This document shows, in pieces, positions 17,678 to 27,111 of a stretch of DNA of 64,000 nt. Source of the DNA: Leisingera thetidis (lineage in GTDB: Bacteria; Pseudomonadota; Alphaproteobacteria; Rhodobacterales; Rhodobacteraceae); the NCBI RefSeq assembly GCF_025857195.1, contig NZ_CP109788.1, positions 291,523 to 355,522 on the forward strand, given 5' to 3'. Under the pieces are notes generated by a model. The model ran no database searches. It had not been told where the DNA came from and saw only the letters and a list, made by a program, of their open reading frames with translations. The position numbers and the translations under genes were made by a program. The number at the start of each line of letters is the position of its first letter. Position 1 is the first letter of the stretch.

Positions 17678-17708
17678 CCTTTCCCGCATTCAGTAAGGAC
17701 AGCCGACC

Positions 17709-18569
17709 ATGTTTCTGATCCGACGCGGACTTGCGTTATCTTCACCGGGCTTCTTGCTCATCCTCTTGCTAGGGGCGGTGCCGCTCACCGTTATCCTGGT
17801 GTGGAGTTTCTGGACGTGGGATCCCGCCACGTACTGGATCCAGCCGACCCTGTCTCTGGATGCATATGCAGCGATCGGCGATGCCGGGCGCTGGAGCGTC
17901 ATCGTCGGGAGCTTCGGCAAGGCGTTCCTCGCGGCCTTTTTCTGCCTGCTTGTCGGCTACCCGTCGGCGATGGCGATCCATTTCGTGGCGACGCCGCGCT
18001 GGTCCTTCGTGCTGATGGCGGCGTTCACCATCCCCTTCTTCACCTCCTACCTGATCCGCGCTTTTTCGTGGCGGCTGGTTCTTGGCCGGACCGGGATGGT
18101 GAACAACTTTCTGATGCAGATCGGCCTGATCGACGAGCCGCTGGACTGGCTGTTGTTCAGCGATTTTGCGGTGATGATCGGTCTGATCGCCTCGTATCTG
18201 CCGTTCGTGATCTTTCCACTGCTGCTGTCGCTGCGCAAAGTCGAGCCGAATTTCCTTGCTGCGAGCCAGGACCTGGGCGCGGGTTTCCTGCGCACGCTCT
18301 TCACGATCATCATTCCGCTGACCAAGCCGGGGATCTTCGCAGGCTTCCTGTTCGTCTTTATCATGGCGGCCGGGTCTTCGACCGAAGTGCAGATGCTGGG
18401 CGGGGCTGGCGCACCGATGATTTCGATCATGATCAATGACGTGATGCGCGTGGTGAACTTTCCGCTCGCCTTTGCGATCTCGGCGGTGGTGATCGTGGCG
18501 CTGTTCACAATCGTGCTGGCCGGCAACCGGGTTTTCGGCCTCACCAAGATGTTCGAGGATTTCAAATGA
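17709..18569 (+). CDS. ABC transporter permease, PotB type
   Basis: 286 residues with about six membrane segments, starting with SPGFLLILLLGAVPLTVILV. The EAA-like loop that docks the ATPase is FLAASQDLGAGFLRTLFTII (about 187-206). Its size and arrangement are those of PotB-type permeases. It overlaps the second permease by 4 bp (ATGA). The ATG at 17709 is preceded by AAGGACAG. It forms the inner-membrane channel with the next gene product. Confidence 0.88.
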   Translation: MFLIRRGLALSSPGFLLILLLGAVPLTVILVWSFWTWDPATYWIQPTLSLDAYAAIGDAGRWSVIVGSFGKAFLAAFFCLLVGYPSAMAIHFVATPRWSFVLMAAFTIPFFTSYLIRAFSWRLVLGRTGMVNNFLMQIGLIDEPLDWLLFSDFAVMIGLIASYLPFVIFPLLLSLRKVEPNFLAASQDLGAGFLRTLFTIIIPLTKPGIFAGFLFVFIMAAGSSTEVQMLGGAGAPMISIMINDVMRVVNFPLAFAISAVVIVALFTIVLAGNRVFGLTKMFEDFK

Positions 18570-19363
18570 CAATCGGTTTCGAAAATCGCACCGTTCGCGT
18601 GGTGATCGGGTTTCTGACGGCGGCGGCGCTTGTCGTTGTCTACCTGCCACCCCTCTATCTCGTCGGCGTCTCGTTCAACCCCGCGCTTCAGCCCGCCTTG
18701 CCGTCGCTCGGCGACCTCAGCGTCAAGTGGTATGTCGAACTGGCCAATGAACGCGGGTTGCTTGCCGCGCTGCGGGAATCCCTTCTGATCGCCACGGCGA
18801 CCACGGTCATCTCGGTCTCGGTCGCACTTGCCGCGGCACTGGCCTACCTGGAGCTCGGGAAACTTCGGAATGCCTGGTTTCTGCTGGTTCTCATGCCGAT
18901 GTTCGTGCCGGGCCTGATCCAGGGCCTCGCACTGTCGGTAATCCTGAACCGGTGGCAAGTGGTTCCGTTCTGGGGAACCGTCGCCATGGGACACCTGCTC
19001 TGGGCGCTGCCATTCGCCTTTACCGTTATCCTGACCAGCATGGTCAGCGTGCGCCGGTCCTATCTGCTCGCGGCCGCCGATCTGGGTGCCAGCTGGTGGC
19101 AGCGCGTGACGCAGATCATCCTGCCATTGATCATCCCCGGCATCGTTGGCGGAGTGATCTTTTCCTTCTTGCTGTCCCTCAACGAATTCGCCCGGTCCAG
19201 CTATCTTGTCGGGCGCCAGAATACCCTGCCTCTGGTCCTCTTCGGCAAGATGAACTCCGGCGCCTCGCCGACGATCTACGCGCTGTCGGGCCTCATCCTG
19301 ATGGCCTCGGTCCTGGCTGTCGCGCTTTTCATGTATCTCTCGGCACGGCGCAAGCGCGCCTGA
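18566..19363 (+). CDS. ABC transporter permease, PotC type
   Basis: 265 residues with about six membrane segments and the EAA-like loop LLAAADLGASWWQRVTQIIL (about 168-187). As in PotC proteins, the first helix is VVIGFLTAAALVVVYLPPLY. Its start codon overlaps the stop of the first permease. An intrinsic terminator lies 21 bp after the stop, closing the transporter part of the operon before the amidohydrolase gene. Confidence 0.88.
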   Translation: MTIGFENRTVRVVIGFLTAAALVVVYLPPLYLVGVSFNPALQPALPSLGDLSVKWYVELANERGLLAALRESLLIATATTVISVSVALAAALAYLELGKLRNAWFLLVLMPMFVPGLIQGLALSVILNRWQVVPFWGTVAMGHLLWALPFAFTVILTSMVSVRRSYLLAAADLGASWWQRVTQIILPLIIPGIVGGVIFSFLLSLNEFARSSYLVGRQNTLPLVLFGKMNSGASPTIYALSGLILMASVLAVALFMYLSARRKRA

Positions 19364-19384
19364 CCTGTCTTCCTCCCCGACTGA

Positions 19385-19420
19385 AGGGCCGCGTGCCTTC
19401 GCGCCGCGGCCCTCTTTTTT
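19385..19420 (+). terminator. Intrinsic terminator after the ABC permease
   Basis: AGGGCCGCG (19385-19393) pairs with CGCGGCCCT (19405-19413), followed by CTTTTTT. It separates the transporter genes from the amidohydrolase, which has its own strong AAAGGAGG site and may depend on read-through or a second promoter. Confidence 0.85.
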
Positions 19421-19443
19421 GCCCCATCCAAAGGAGGTTCGTG

Positions 19444-20610
19444 ATGCCCCCGAGCGCAGACACTGCAATGGCCGCTACTGTTCAACAAGCCAAGAACTGG
19501 CGGCGGCATATCCACCGGAATCCCGAATTGCAGTTTGCCGAACACGAAACGGCAGAGTTCATTGCCCAGCGGCTGCAGTCCTTCGGGCTGTCGCCCAGCC
19601 GGGGATTGGCGGAAACCGGTATCGCGGCGGTGATCGAGGGCGACGGAAGGCCAGGACCCAGTATCGCATTGCGGGCCGAAATGGACGCATTGCCGATTGA
19701 GGAGAAGTCGAACCTGCCCTATCGATCACGCAATCCGGGGGTTATGCATGCCTGTGGACACGATGGCCACATGGCCATGCTGCTGGCTGCCGCCTCGCTG
19801 CTGGCGGCCCGCCGGAATTTCCCGGGCCGGGTGGTTGTGATCTTCCAGGCCGCGGAAGAATTCGGCGGCGGTGCAAAACGGATGATCGACGAGGGGCTGC
19901 TGACGGAGTTTCCCTTCGACCGCGTGTTTTCACTTCACAACATGCCGGGCGAAGCGCCCGGATCCCTCATGACCCGAACAGGGCCGATCATGGCCGCGGC
20001 GACGTCCTGGGACCTCGTCATTGAGGGAAAGGGTGCGCATGCCGGTTGGCCGCACCTCGGCATCGACTCGATCTCTGTCGCCGCCGAATTCATCCAGGGC
20101 TGCAACGCGATCATTGCCCGTAGGGCCGATCCGATTTCGGGCGCAACCATTTCGCCGACCAGGATATCAGGCGGAAACAGCCACAACACATTGCCCGAGG
20201 AAATCCGGATCGGCGGCACGCTCCGGACGCTGGACAATACACTCACCGGTTTTATCATCGCTCGAATGCATGATCTTGCGGCCGGGCTCGCGCGGAGCCA
20301 TGGGTGCGGTGTCAAGTTTACGCCTCACCCCGGTTACCCCGTGACCGTCAACGATGCGGTTTCTGTTGCCCAGGCCATGCAAGCAGCGAATGCCTTGGTG
20401 GGAGCATCAAACAGTTCGGACAGGGTCGAACCCAAACTGGGAACCGAAGATTTTGCCTATATGCTGCGGGAACGCCCGGGAGCTTATGTCTTCATCGGTG
20501 CAGGAGATATTCCGCCACTGCATTCAAACCGCTACGATTTCAATGACGATATCTTGGAGACTGGCATCGGATTCTTGACAGAGCTGGTCCGCGCGTCAAC
20601 CACAGAATAA
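19444..20610 (+). CDS. M20D-family amidohydrolase (hippurate/N-acyl amino acid hydrolase type)
   Basis: 388 residues from ATG 19444, preceded by AAAGGAGGTTCGTG. The start HRNPELQFAEHETA is the classic M20D opening. Di-metal ligands are visible in MHACGHDGHMAML (about 103-115), the EE pair of FQAAEEFGGG, and FSLHNMPGEAPGS. A dimerisation (lid) domain follows with GAHAGWPHLGIDS. Expected reaction: hydrolysis of an N-acyl or N-carbamoyl amino acid or related amide in the cytoplasm. It would complete degradation of a ring-opened product from HyuAB, which is inference. Functional assignment within M20D is uncertain. Confidence 0.88.
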   Translation: MPPSADTAMAATVQQAKNWRRHIHRNPELQFAEHETAEFIAQRLQSFGLSPSRGLAETGIAAVIEGDGRPGPSIALRAEMDALPIEEKSNLPYRSRNPGVMHACGHDGHMAMLLAAASLLAARRNFPGRVVVIFQAAEEFGGGAKRMIDEGLLTEFPFDRVFSLHNMPGEAPGSLMTRTGPIMAAATSWDLVIEGKGAHAGWPHLGIDSISVAAEFIQGCNAIIARRADPISGATISPTRISGGNSHNTLPEEIRIGGTLRTLDNTLTGFIIARMHDLAAGLARSHGCGVKFTPHPGYPVTVNDAVSVAQAMQAANALVGASNSSDRVEPKLGTEDFAYMLRERPGAYVFIGAGDIPPLHSNRYDFNDDILETGIGFLTELVRASTTE

Positions 20611-21180
20611 TTGCCTTGGCTGAAGCGGTGAACCTTTCGATGCGAGGGGCAAAATGCAACCGGCGTGCGGTTTGGATTTCATGTTTTGTACCAAGTTCAA
20701 TCCAATCGCTCCGCTTGGCTGCACCTGGCACGCATCATATCACTCGACGTGATAATCGCAGCGGGTGGCACGCCCGCGAAAGGTGCCCCGTATCGGCGGC
20801 AGGCTCACTCTGAGAAGCCTTGTCGACGTGCATTGGACACATCTGACGAAACCGAATGCGCCACCTGCGATCAATGTCGGGTTCAGGGAAGCTGCGTTGC
20901 AGCTTTCCTGCGCTGCGCCAAGGTCCGGCAGGGGGAGCCTTTCTCGCGCGATTTCGCTGCAGCTGCGAAATGCTGCAACTGCTCGATCGATAAAGTGGGG
21001 CTCATGCCGCAAGTTCGCCGCGCCCCGGGCGAACGGTTAGTCCAGGGTGATCCGCCCTTGGCTGCGCCGAACATGAACTGACGCAACGCCGGACGAGGAC
21101 GAAGCCGCTACCGCGGCAGGGGCGCTCGGTGATACCGTTGCGGGATGATCTGACGACTGAGATTTTGGGAATGGGCGTGT
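20611..21180. other. Long spacer with imperfect palindromes, no gene seen
   Basis: No frame here looks like a protein. Two stem-loops stand out: GGGAAGCTGC-GTT-GCAGCTTTCC (20886-20908, one mismatch) and ATTTCGC-TGCAGCT-GCGAAAT (20951-20971). The GCTGC/GCAGC-rich composition resembles the spacers at 36.3, 38.9 and 49.1 kb. Confidence 0.5.
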
Positions 21181-21216
21181 CTGTCTGACGATTGGGGTCT
21201 CTCAATCAACAGACAG
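21181..21216 (+). promoter_or_regulatory. Nested hairpin ahead of the IS91 recombinase
   Basis: CTGTCTG (21181-21187) pairs with CAGACAG (21210-21216), and inside it GATTG (21190-21194) pairs with CAATC (21203-21207). The ribosome binding site AGGAGG begins in the right arm's last bases, so folding could control translation. It could instead be the element's terminal structure. Confidence 0.5.
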
Positions 21217-21225
21217 GAGGGTCCC

Positions 21226-22104
21226 ATGGCGGACACAAAGACCACACCGCTTCGAGAGCGGATGATCGAAGATATGCGGATCAAAGGGCTCGGGGAGAGT
21301 TCGCAGAAAGCGCATATCAGGGCCGTTCGATATTTTGCCGAGTTTCTTGGCCGATCGCCGGATACTGCAACGCCCGAAGACCTGCGCGCTTACCAGCTGC
21401 ATATGGTGAACACGAATGTCACCCCTTCGACCTACAATGTGCGGCTTGTCGGGCTGCGGTTCTTTTTTGAAACGACATGCCAGCGCCCGGAGATGAAGCA
21501 ATGCCTGCACTACCGCACGGAGCCAAGGAAGCTACCGGTCGTGTTCAGCGCCGAAGAGGTGTTCGAGCTGCTGAAGGTCGCGCCCGGCCCGGGGCTGAAG
21601 TACCGCGCTGCACTCAGCATTTCCTATGGCACCGGGCTCCGGGCGTCGGAGGTCTGCAATCTCAAGGTCACCGATATCGACAGCGACCGGATGCTGATCC
21701 ATGTCGAGAAAGGCAAGGGCGGCAAGGATCGCAAGGTAATGCTGTCGCCTGGCCTTTTGGCGCTTCTGCGCGACTATTGGCGCGAGGCGCGGCCGGATGG
21801 CTGGCTCTTTCCAGGCAAGCCCCGGATCAATCCGCTCTCACCCCGCCAATTGCATCGTGCCTTCAGCGCAGCCAAGCATCTGGCTGGGATCAAGAAGCCG
21901 AGGAGCACGCTGCACAGTTTGCGCCACAGCTTCGCAACCCACCTGCTAGAAGCCGGAACAGATGTGCGGGTCATTCAAGTTCTGCTTGGGCACGCCAAGC
22001 TGAGCACGACGGCGCAATACACCCATGTCGCGACCAAGCTGATCCGCGACACCGACAGCCCCTACGAGTTGCTGGTGCAGCTCCGGGACCGAAGGTCGGA
22101 GTGA
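21226..22104 (+). CDS. Tyrosine recombinase/integrase of the IS91-type element
   Basis: 292 residues. It has an N-terminal SAM-like core-binding domain (LRERMIEDMRIKGLGESSQK, then VRYFAEFLG) and a C-terminal catalytic domain with the expected residues: Arg in GTGLRASEVCNLK (about 143-155), HSLRH (His and second Arg), LLGHAKLSTTAQY (third His and nucleophilic Tyr). AGGAGGGTCCC precedes the ATG. All catalytic positions are present, so it may be active. It is probably co-transcribed with the transposase 12 bp downstream. Confidence 0.9.
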   Translation: MADTKTTPLRERMIEDMRIKGLGESSQKAHIRAVRYFAEFLGRSPDTATPEDLRAYQLHMVNTNVTPSTYNVRLVGLRFFFETTCQRPEMKQCLHYRTEPRKLPVVFSAEEVFELLKVAPGPGLKYRAALSISYGTGLRASEVCNLKVTDIDSDRMLIHVEKGKGGKDRKVMLSPGLLALLRDYWREARPDGWLFPGKPRINPLSPRQLHRAFSAAKHLAGIKKPRSTLHSLRHSFATHLLEAGTDVRVIQVLLGHAKLSTTAQYTHVATKLIRDTDSPYELLVQLRDRRSE

Positions 22105-22116
22105 CGCGCGCGGGCA

Positions 22117-23313
22117 GTGCCGCGCCCGAAGCTGGAGGTTGCTGACATCTTTCGAACCCACGGTCCTGCCTATCGGCGGGCCAATGTCGGGCATCTGAAC
22201 CTGGCGCAGTTGAAGGCCATGTCAGCGATTGAAGCCTGCCGAACGGAGGCGCTCGGCGGGCATGTGGCGGCCTGCACCAAGTGCAACCACCAGCATATTG
22301 CGTATAACAGCTGCAAGAACCGGCATTGTCCGAAGTGTCAGGCACCAGCGGCGCGAGACTGGATGGCAGCACGCGCCGAGGACCTTCTACCCGTGGAGTA
22401 CTTCCACGTGGTCTTCACCCTGCCGGCCGAGATTGCGCGGATTGCTCTCTGGAACAAGCGGGCGCTCTATAGCCTGCTGTTCAAAGCGTCCGCTCAAACG
22501 GTCATGACAATCGCCGCCGATCCCAAGCGCCTCGGCGCCCGTGTCGGCTTGACCAGCGTGCTGCACACCTGGGGCTCGGCTCTGACCCATCATCCCCACA
22601 TCCACATGATCGTCCCGGGTGGCGGCCTGTCGCCGGACGGCACAAGGTGGGTTGCGTGCAAGCCAGGGTTCTTTTTGCATGTGCGCGTGCTGTCGCGGCT
22701 GTTCCGTCGGTTGTTTCTGGACGGGCTGATGGCTCTGCACGGTGCCGGGCACTTGAGACTCTTCGGAGATCTTGTGGGATTGGCAGACGCACCCGCCTTC
22801 GCCGAATGGTCGGCCCCGCTGCGCAAGATCGACTGGGTTGTTTATGCCAAACCGCCCTTCGGTGGTCCGGAGGCGGTGCTTGCCTATTTGAGCCGGTACA
22901 CACACCGCGTGGCAATCTCAAACCATCGCCTGGTCAGCGCTGACGCCGACACCGTAGCGTTCCGCTGGAAGGATTACCGGATCAAGCGCGGGGACCGGAT
23001 GAAGGTGATGCGACTTGCAACCGACGAGTTCATCCGCCGCTTTCTGATCCATGTCCTCCCCGACCGGTTCCACCGCATCCGACACTATGGCTTCCTCGCG
23101 GGCAGTGGTCGCAAAGAGAAAGTCGCCCGGGTCCGCGCGGTTCTCGGAACGGCGGGCTCTGGCGAACCGGACCAGCCAGAAGACGACCTCAAAGAACCCC
23201 TGGCCCTGCGCGAACCATGCCCCGATTGCGGCGGACCCATGCGCATCATCGAAACCTTCCGGCGCGGCGAGATTCCGCGATCCCGGGCACCACCAAGATT
23301 GCAGGCCGCATGA
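22117..23313 (+). CDS. IS91-family HUH transposase
   Basis: 398 residues from GTG 22117. The N-terminal zinc-binding segment (CTKCNHQH, then CKNRHCPKCQ) is followed by the HUH motif in HHPHIHMIVPGGG (about 165-177) and the tyrosine region YLSRYTHRVAISN. A second Cys cluster (PCPDCGGPMRIIETF) and a proline-rich tail end the protein. This is the rolling-circle type single-strand transposase of IS91/ISCR elements. It is full length and free of interruptions. The C-terminal Cys motif is also recognisable in the dead copy at 32977. Confidence 0.9.
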   Translation: MPRPKLEVADIFRTHGPAYRRANVGHLNLAQLKAMSAIEACRTEALGGHVAACTKCNHQHIAYNSCKNRHCPKCQAPAARDWMAARAEDLLPVEYFHVVFTLPAEIARIALWNKRALYSLLFKASAQTVMTIAADPKRLGARVGLTSVLHTWGSALTHHPHIHMIVPGGGLSPDGTRWVACKPGFFLHVRVLSRLFRRLFLDGLMALHGAGHLRLFGDLVGLADAPAFAEWSAPLRKIDWVVYAKPPFGGPEAVLAYLSRYTHRVAISNHRLVSADADTVAFRWKDYRIKRGDRMKVMRLATDEFIRRFLIHVLPDRFHRIRHYGFLAGSGRKEKVARVRAVLGTAGSGEPDQPEDDLKEPLALREPCPDCGGPMRIIETFRRGEIPRSRAPPRLQAA

Positions 23314-23799
23314 TGAAAAGCCCGTCTCACAACCGCTCTGAGATCAGAAACTTCCCATGCTGGTCAACGGTGCGCTTTGGCCTACGCTCGTGCTCGCAGC
23401 TCAAGACGATGAAAACCGCCCCGGCAAGACCCGCGAAGTTTCCAGACACTGCCCCAAAGGCCGTGCCGCCAATCGCCCAAGCTCAGCAAACCCCGCGAAA
23501 CTTCCACCAATATCCATGGCGGATGCCTGCGCTTTCCCCATAGCGCAGCACACACATCCCGCGGCTTCCACCTTGTCAGATTTGTCAACGCGGACCACCC
23601 CGCCAAGCCCAACCTAACCAACTGGCCCGCATCGAAAAATCTTAGACAAAGCTGTCTTTCGAAGCAGTCGCTTCAATGACAGCTACTTGCATATTTCGGC
23701 CATAGCGAAACACGGCACCTGTAAATGAAGGCTTCTGCACAGGCCCTTTTTCAATTTATCGACCAGACAACGTTCGGCTGGAACTCCATTTGCCGGGGG
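23314..23799. other. IS91 right flank and spacer
   Basis: After the transposase stop about 300 bp probably belong to the element. GACAAAGCTGTC (near 23645-23656) is a small palindrome. Nothing between 23620 and the thiolase stop at 23800 looks coding, and no clear terminator for the minus-strand operon was found. Confidence 0.4.
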
Positions 23800-24984
23800 T
23801 CAGGCAATTTCAAACAATGCCGCGGCCCCCATGCCTCCGCCAACGCACATGGACGTAACGACATGTTTTACTCCACGACGCTTGCCCTCAAGCAGAGCAT
23901 GCCCAACCTGTCTGGCACCCGTCATACCATAGGGATGGCCAATCGATATGGCGCCGCCGTTCACGTTGTATAGCTCGGGATCAATGCCAAGATGGTCGCG
24001 GCAATAGAGCACTTGGCAAGCGAATGCCTCGTTCAGTTCCCAAAGCCCGATGTCATCGATACCGAGACCTGCATTCTTCAACAGTTTCGGTATTGCATAG
24101 ATCGGGCCGATGCCCATCTCTTCCGGCGCATTGCCCGCAACTGCCATGCCTCTATAGATGCCGAGGGGGGTAAGGCCATGCTGCTCAGCCATTTTCCGTT
24201 CCATCAGGACACAGGCCGAGGCCCCGTCTGAAAGCTGGCTTGCATTGCCGGCTGTGATGACGCCTCCTTCCACAACAGGGTTCAACTGACCCAGTGTTTC
24301 GGCCGTTGTGCCCGGCCGGTTGCCTTCGTCTTTGGACAAGGTCACCTCTTCCAGGGTCTCCTCCCCGGTTTCGCGGTTCCTGACCCGCTTGGAGGAGGTG
24401 ATCGGGACAATCTCGTCGTCAAAGGCGCCGGCGGCCTGCGCCCGTGCAGTCCGCTTTTGCGAAAGAGCTGCGTATTCATCCTGAGCTTCGCGGCTTATCC
24501 CATATACCCGGGCCACATTCTCAGCTGTCATCAGCATCGGCATATAGGCATGTTCGCACTGGGCGGTAACGCTTGGGTCCTTCTCCTCGCCTGCCCATTT
24601 CAGATAGGCATTCTGCACGGCGGAAATATTCTCCTGCCCACCTGCAACCGCAACGTTCTGCCGATCCACGATGATCTGTTTTGCGGCCGTCGCAATGGCC
24701 ATTAATCCCGATGAACATTGCCTGTCGATCGTTTGACCTGACACGGCGACAGGAAGGCCAGCCGCCAGCGCGGATAAGCGGCCGACATTCAGCCCTCCAG
24801 TTCCGGCAGTCAGGACCGACCCGATCACAACATCTTCGATCAATCCGGGGTCCACTCCTGCACGTTCAACCGCATGGCAAATGGCGTGCCCCATCATGGT
24901 TGGGGATTTGATGTTGTTCAGCGCACCCTTGAAGGCAACCCCAATAGGGGTTCGTGCGGTAGAAACGATAACGGCTTCTCTCAT
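23800..24984 (-). CDS. fadA: Acetyl-CoA acyltransferase (thiolase)
   Basis: 394 residues, normal for thiolases. The nucleophile is in TIDRQCSSGLMAI (Cys about 90), the His base in GGAISIGHPYGMTGAR and the second Cys in TSMCVGGGMGAAALFE. The reaction is thiolytic cleavage of 3-ketoacyl-CoA (beta-oxidation) or its reverse. Its ATG overlaps the stop of the FadB-type gene (ATGA, 24981-24984), so the two enzymes are made together as a beta-oxidation pair. It is the last gene of a minus-strand operon that also includes an acyl-CoA ligase and a DMSP-lyase-like cupin. Confidence 0.92.
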   Translation of the reverse strand: MREAVIVSTARTPIGVAFKGALNNIKSPTMMGHAICHAVERAGVDPGLIEDVVIGSVLTAGTGGLNVGRLSALAAGLPVAVSGQTIDRQCSSGLMAIATAAKQIIVDRQNVAVAGGQENISAVQNAYLKWAGEEKDPSVTAQCEHAYMPMLMTAENVARVYGISREAQDEYAALSQKRTARAQAAGAFDDEIVPITSSKRVRNRETGEETLEEVTLSKDEGNRPGTTAETLGQLNPVVEGGVITAGNASQLSDGASACVLMERKMAEQHGLTPLGIYRGMAVAGNAPEEMGIGPIYAIPKLLKNAGLGIDDIGLWELNEAFACQVLYCRDHLGIDPELYNVNGGAISIGHPYGMTGARQVGHALLEGKRRGVKHVVTSMCVGGGMGAAALFEIA

Positions 24985-27101
24985 GATGTTCCCTTTTTGG
25001 CCTCAAAGTGCTCTGCAAGTGTCACGCCCGTGTTTGCGAGTTCCTCCAGCAAAGGCGCAGGCATGAACCACATCTCGCCATAGGCGCCCAGCGATTGCCG
25101 GTAGTGGTTCATGCGGTCCAGAATGCGGGGCAATCCGACTTCATCCGCATACTGCATCGGGCCGCCGCGCCAGTTGGGAAAGCCATAGCCGTTGACCCAG
25201 ATCAGGTCGCAGTCGCCAGGGCGCGTGGCAATGCCTTCTTCCAGGATCAGAAAGCCCTCGTTGATCAGGGGAAACAGACACCGCTCAAGGATTTCCTGAT
25301 CGTCGATGTGTCGGTGCGCTACACCATGCCGTGTGGCCAGTTCTTTGCTGATTTGAACAACCTCGGGATCTTCAACCCGTGTCCGGCCCTCGTAGAGATA
25401 GCTGCCACGCCCGGTCTTCTGACCCAGTCGTCCCAATTCAAAAAGCCTGTCCTGGACTGCCTGGTATGCCGGATCATGCGCAATTTCACTTCGCCGCTCC
25501 TGACGCACGCGGGCGCCGACATCGACCCCGGCCAGATCTGCCATCGCGTGAATGCCCATGGCCATGCCGAAGCCTTCAAGGACGTCATCCACCTGTTTCG
25601 GCGTTGCGCCTTCAAGAAGCAGACGGGACCCTTCGCGGAAGTATGGCTCCAGCATCCGGTTTCCGGCAAAGCCGTAGCACACGCCCACCGTGACAGGGAG
25701 CTTTCGGATCTTCCTTGCAACCGTAATGGCCGTCGCAATGACATCGGGTGCGGTCTTGGCGCCGCGCACCACCTCCAGCAAGCGCATGACATTTGCCGGG
25801 CTGAAGAAATGAAGACCAATCACATCCTCCGGACGGGACGTGACCGCCGCGATTTCATCAAGATCCAACGTCGATGTGTTCGAGGCCAGTACCGCGCCAG
25901 GTTTCGCGTGCCGGTCCAACGCTTCGAAAATCTGGCGTTTGACATCCATGTTTTCAATCGCTGCTTCGATGATCAGGTCGGCATCTGCGAGGTCTGCATA
26001 GCTGAGCGTCCCTGTGGCGTTGGATGCAAAAGCCTCTGCCTGATCGGGACTGAGCCGTCCCTTGTCGGCTGCACGCTGGAAGTGCTTCGAAACCTGATCC
26101 AGCCCCTGTTCCAGCGCGCCTTGTGTGGTTTCCAAAAGCGTAACCGGAAACCCCGCCTGAAGAAAGGCGATGGCGATGCCGCGCCCCATTGTTCCCGCGC
26201 CGATCACGGCGACCGATGCAATGTCACGTGGCCGCTGCCCGCGTGCAACGCCCGGAACCTTGGTGCATTCACGTTCCGCAAAGAACAGGTGGCGGCCCGC
26301 GCGCGATTGAGGTGTGCCGAGCAATTCGGCAAATCCTGCCTTTTCCTGTGCCAGCCCCTGGGTCAGCGGCAATTCGCATGCGGCTTGAAGCGATTTCAGG
26401 CACCGTGCAGGGGCGACAAGGTTTTTGGATGTTGGCACGATCTCGGTCCGGAAACCCGCGAGAAAACCCTTCGGATCAGGGTGTGCGACGACCATATCCG
26501 CGCAACTGCGCTTCGGAGCCTCCTCACGCGTAATCCTGGCGGCGAAGTCCAGAACATGCGCGCGAAAATCCTGGCCGCTCTCGAACAGTTCGTCGACCAG
26601 CCCGCAAGACAGGGCATAGTCTCCATTCACGGGATCACCGGAAAGGATCATCCGTGTCGCCGTTTCCAGCCCGGCAATCCGTGGCAGTCTTTGGGTGCCG
26701 CCGGCACCGGGCAGCAACCCCAGTTTGATCTCGGGCAGGCCCATCAACGCCTCCGGCGTGGCAACACGGTAGTCACAGGCAAGTGCGATCTCCAGCGCGC
26801 CCCCCATTGCAGGGCCCGCAATGGCCGCGACAACAGGTTTCCTGCTGGTTTCAATTGTTACACACAGGTCTGGCAGATCCGGTTTGTCCCAGACTGCCCC
26901 TGTGCGGAACTCGGCGATGTCAGCGCCGCCGCAAAAAAGCGGCAGTGCCGAAGATAAAACGATGGCCTTGACTTGCTCGTCAGCGTGCAACTCGTGAATG
27001 GCCGAAGACAGTGCTTGCCGCATCTTCAGGCCAAGGGCGTTCACTGGCGGAGCGTTCAGTTCGATGACTGCAACGCTGCCGCTGCGTTCTATAGAAAACA
27101 T
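24981..27101 (-). CDS. Enoyl-CoA hydratase/3-hydroxyacyl-CoA dehydrogenase, FadB/FadJ type
   Basis: 706 residues from the ATG at 27101 ([10 protein letters not shown]), which has TGAGG upstream; a longer frame begins earlier but would overlap the cupin gene. The N-terminal crotonase domain has the oxyanion segment CGGADIAEF and [19 protein letters not shown] with the catalytic Glu. The central NAD domain begins [20 protein letters not shown], and [17 protein letters not shown] carries the dehydrogenase His. The C-terminal repeat has [13 protein letters not shown]. It performs hydration and oxidation of enoyl-CoA. It lies between cupin and thiolase in one operon. Confidence 0.92.
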   Translation of the reverse strand: MFSIERSGSVAVIELNAPPVNALGLKMRQALSSAIHELHADEQVKAIVLSSALPLFCGGADIAEFRTGAVWDKPDLPDLCVTIETSRKPVVAAIAGPAMGGALEIALACDYRVATPEALMGLPEIKLGLLPGAGGTQRLPRIAGLETATRMILSGDPVNGDYALSCGLVDELFESGQDFRAHVLDFAARITREEAPKRSCADMVVAHPDPKGFLAGFRTEIVPTSKNLVAPARCLKSLQAACELPLTQGLAQEKAGFAELLGTPQSRAGRHLFFAERECTKVPGVARGQRPRDIASVAVIGAGTMGRGIAIAFLQAGFPVTLLETTQGALEQGLDQVSKHFQRAADKGRLSPDQAEAFASNATGTLSYADLADADLIIEAAIENMDVKRQIFEALDRHAKPGAVLASNTSTLDLDEIAAVTSRPEDVIGLHFFSPANVMRLLEVVRGAKTAPDVIATAITVARKIRKLPVTVGVCYGFAGNRMLEPYFREGSRLLLEGATPKQVDDVLEGFGMAMGIHAMADLAGVDVGARVRQERRSEIAHDPAYQAVQDRLFELGRLGQKTGRGSYLYEGRTRVEDPEVVQISKELATRHGVAHRHIDDQEILERCLFPLINEGFLILEEGIATRPGDCDLIWVNGYGFPNWRGGPMQYADEVGLPRILDRMNHYRQSLGAYGEMWFMPAPLLEELANTGVTLAEHFEAKKGTS

Positions 27102-27111
27102 TTTGGAAACC

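Larger units (their letters stand above)
21181..23620 (+). mobile_element. IS91-family element with associated tyrosine recombinase
   Basis: Two parallel genes, a 292-residue tyrosine recombinase and a 398-residue HUH transposase separated by 12 bp, form the recombinase-plus-Y2 arrangement seen in one IS91 branch. A nested hairpin at 21181-21216 lies just before the first gene. Exact ends are not visible (IS91 elements lack long inverted repeats); the right end is a guess at about 23620. Both genes look intact, unlike the copy near 33 kb. Confidence 0.65.
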
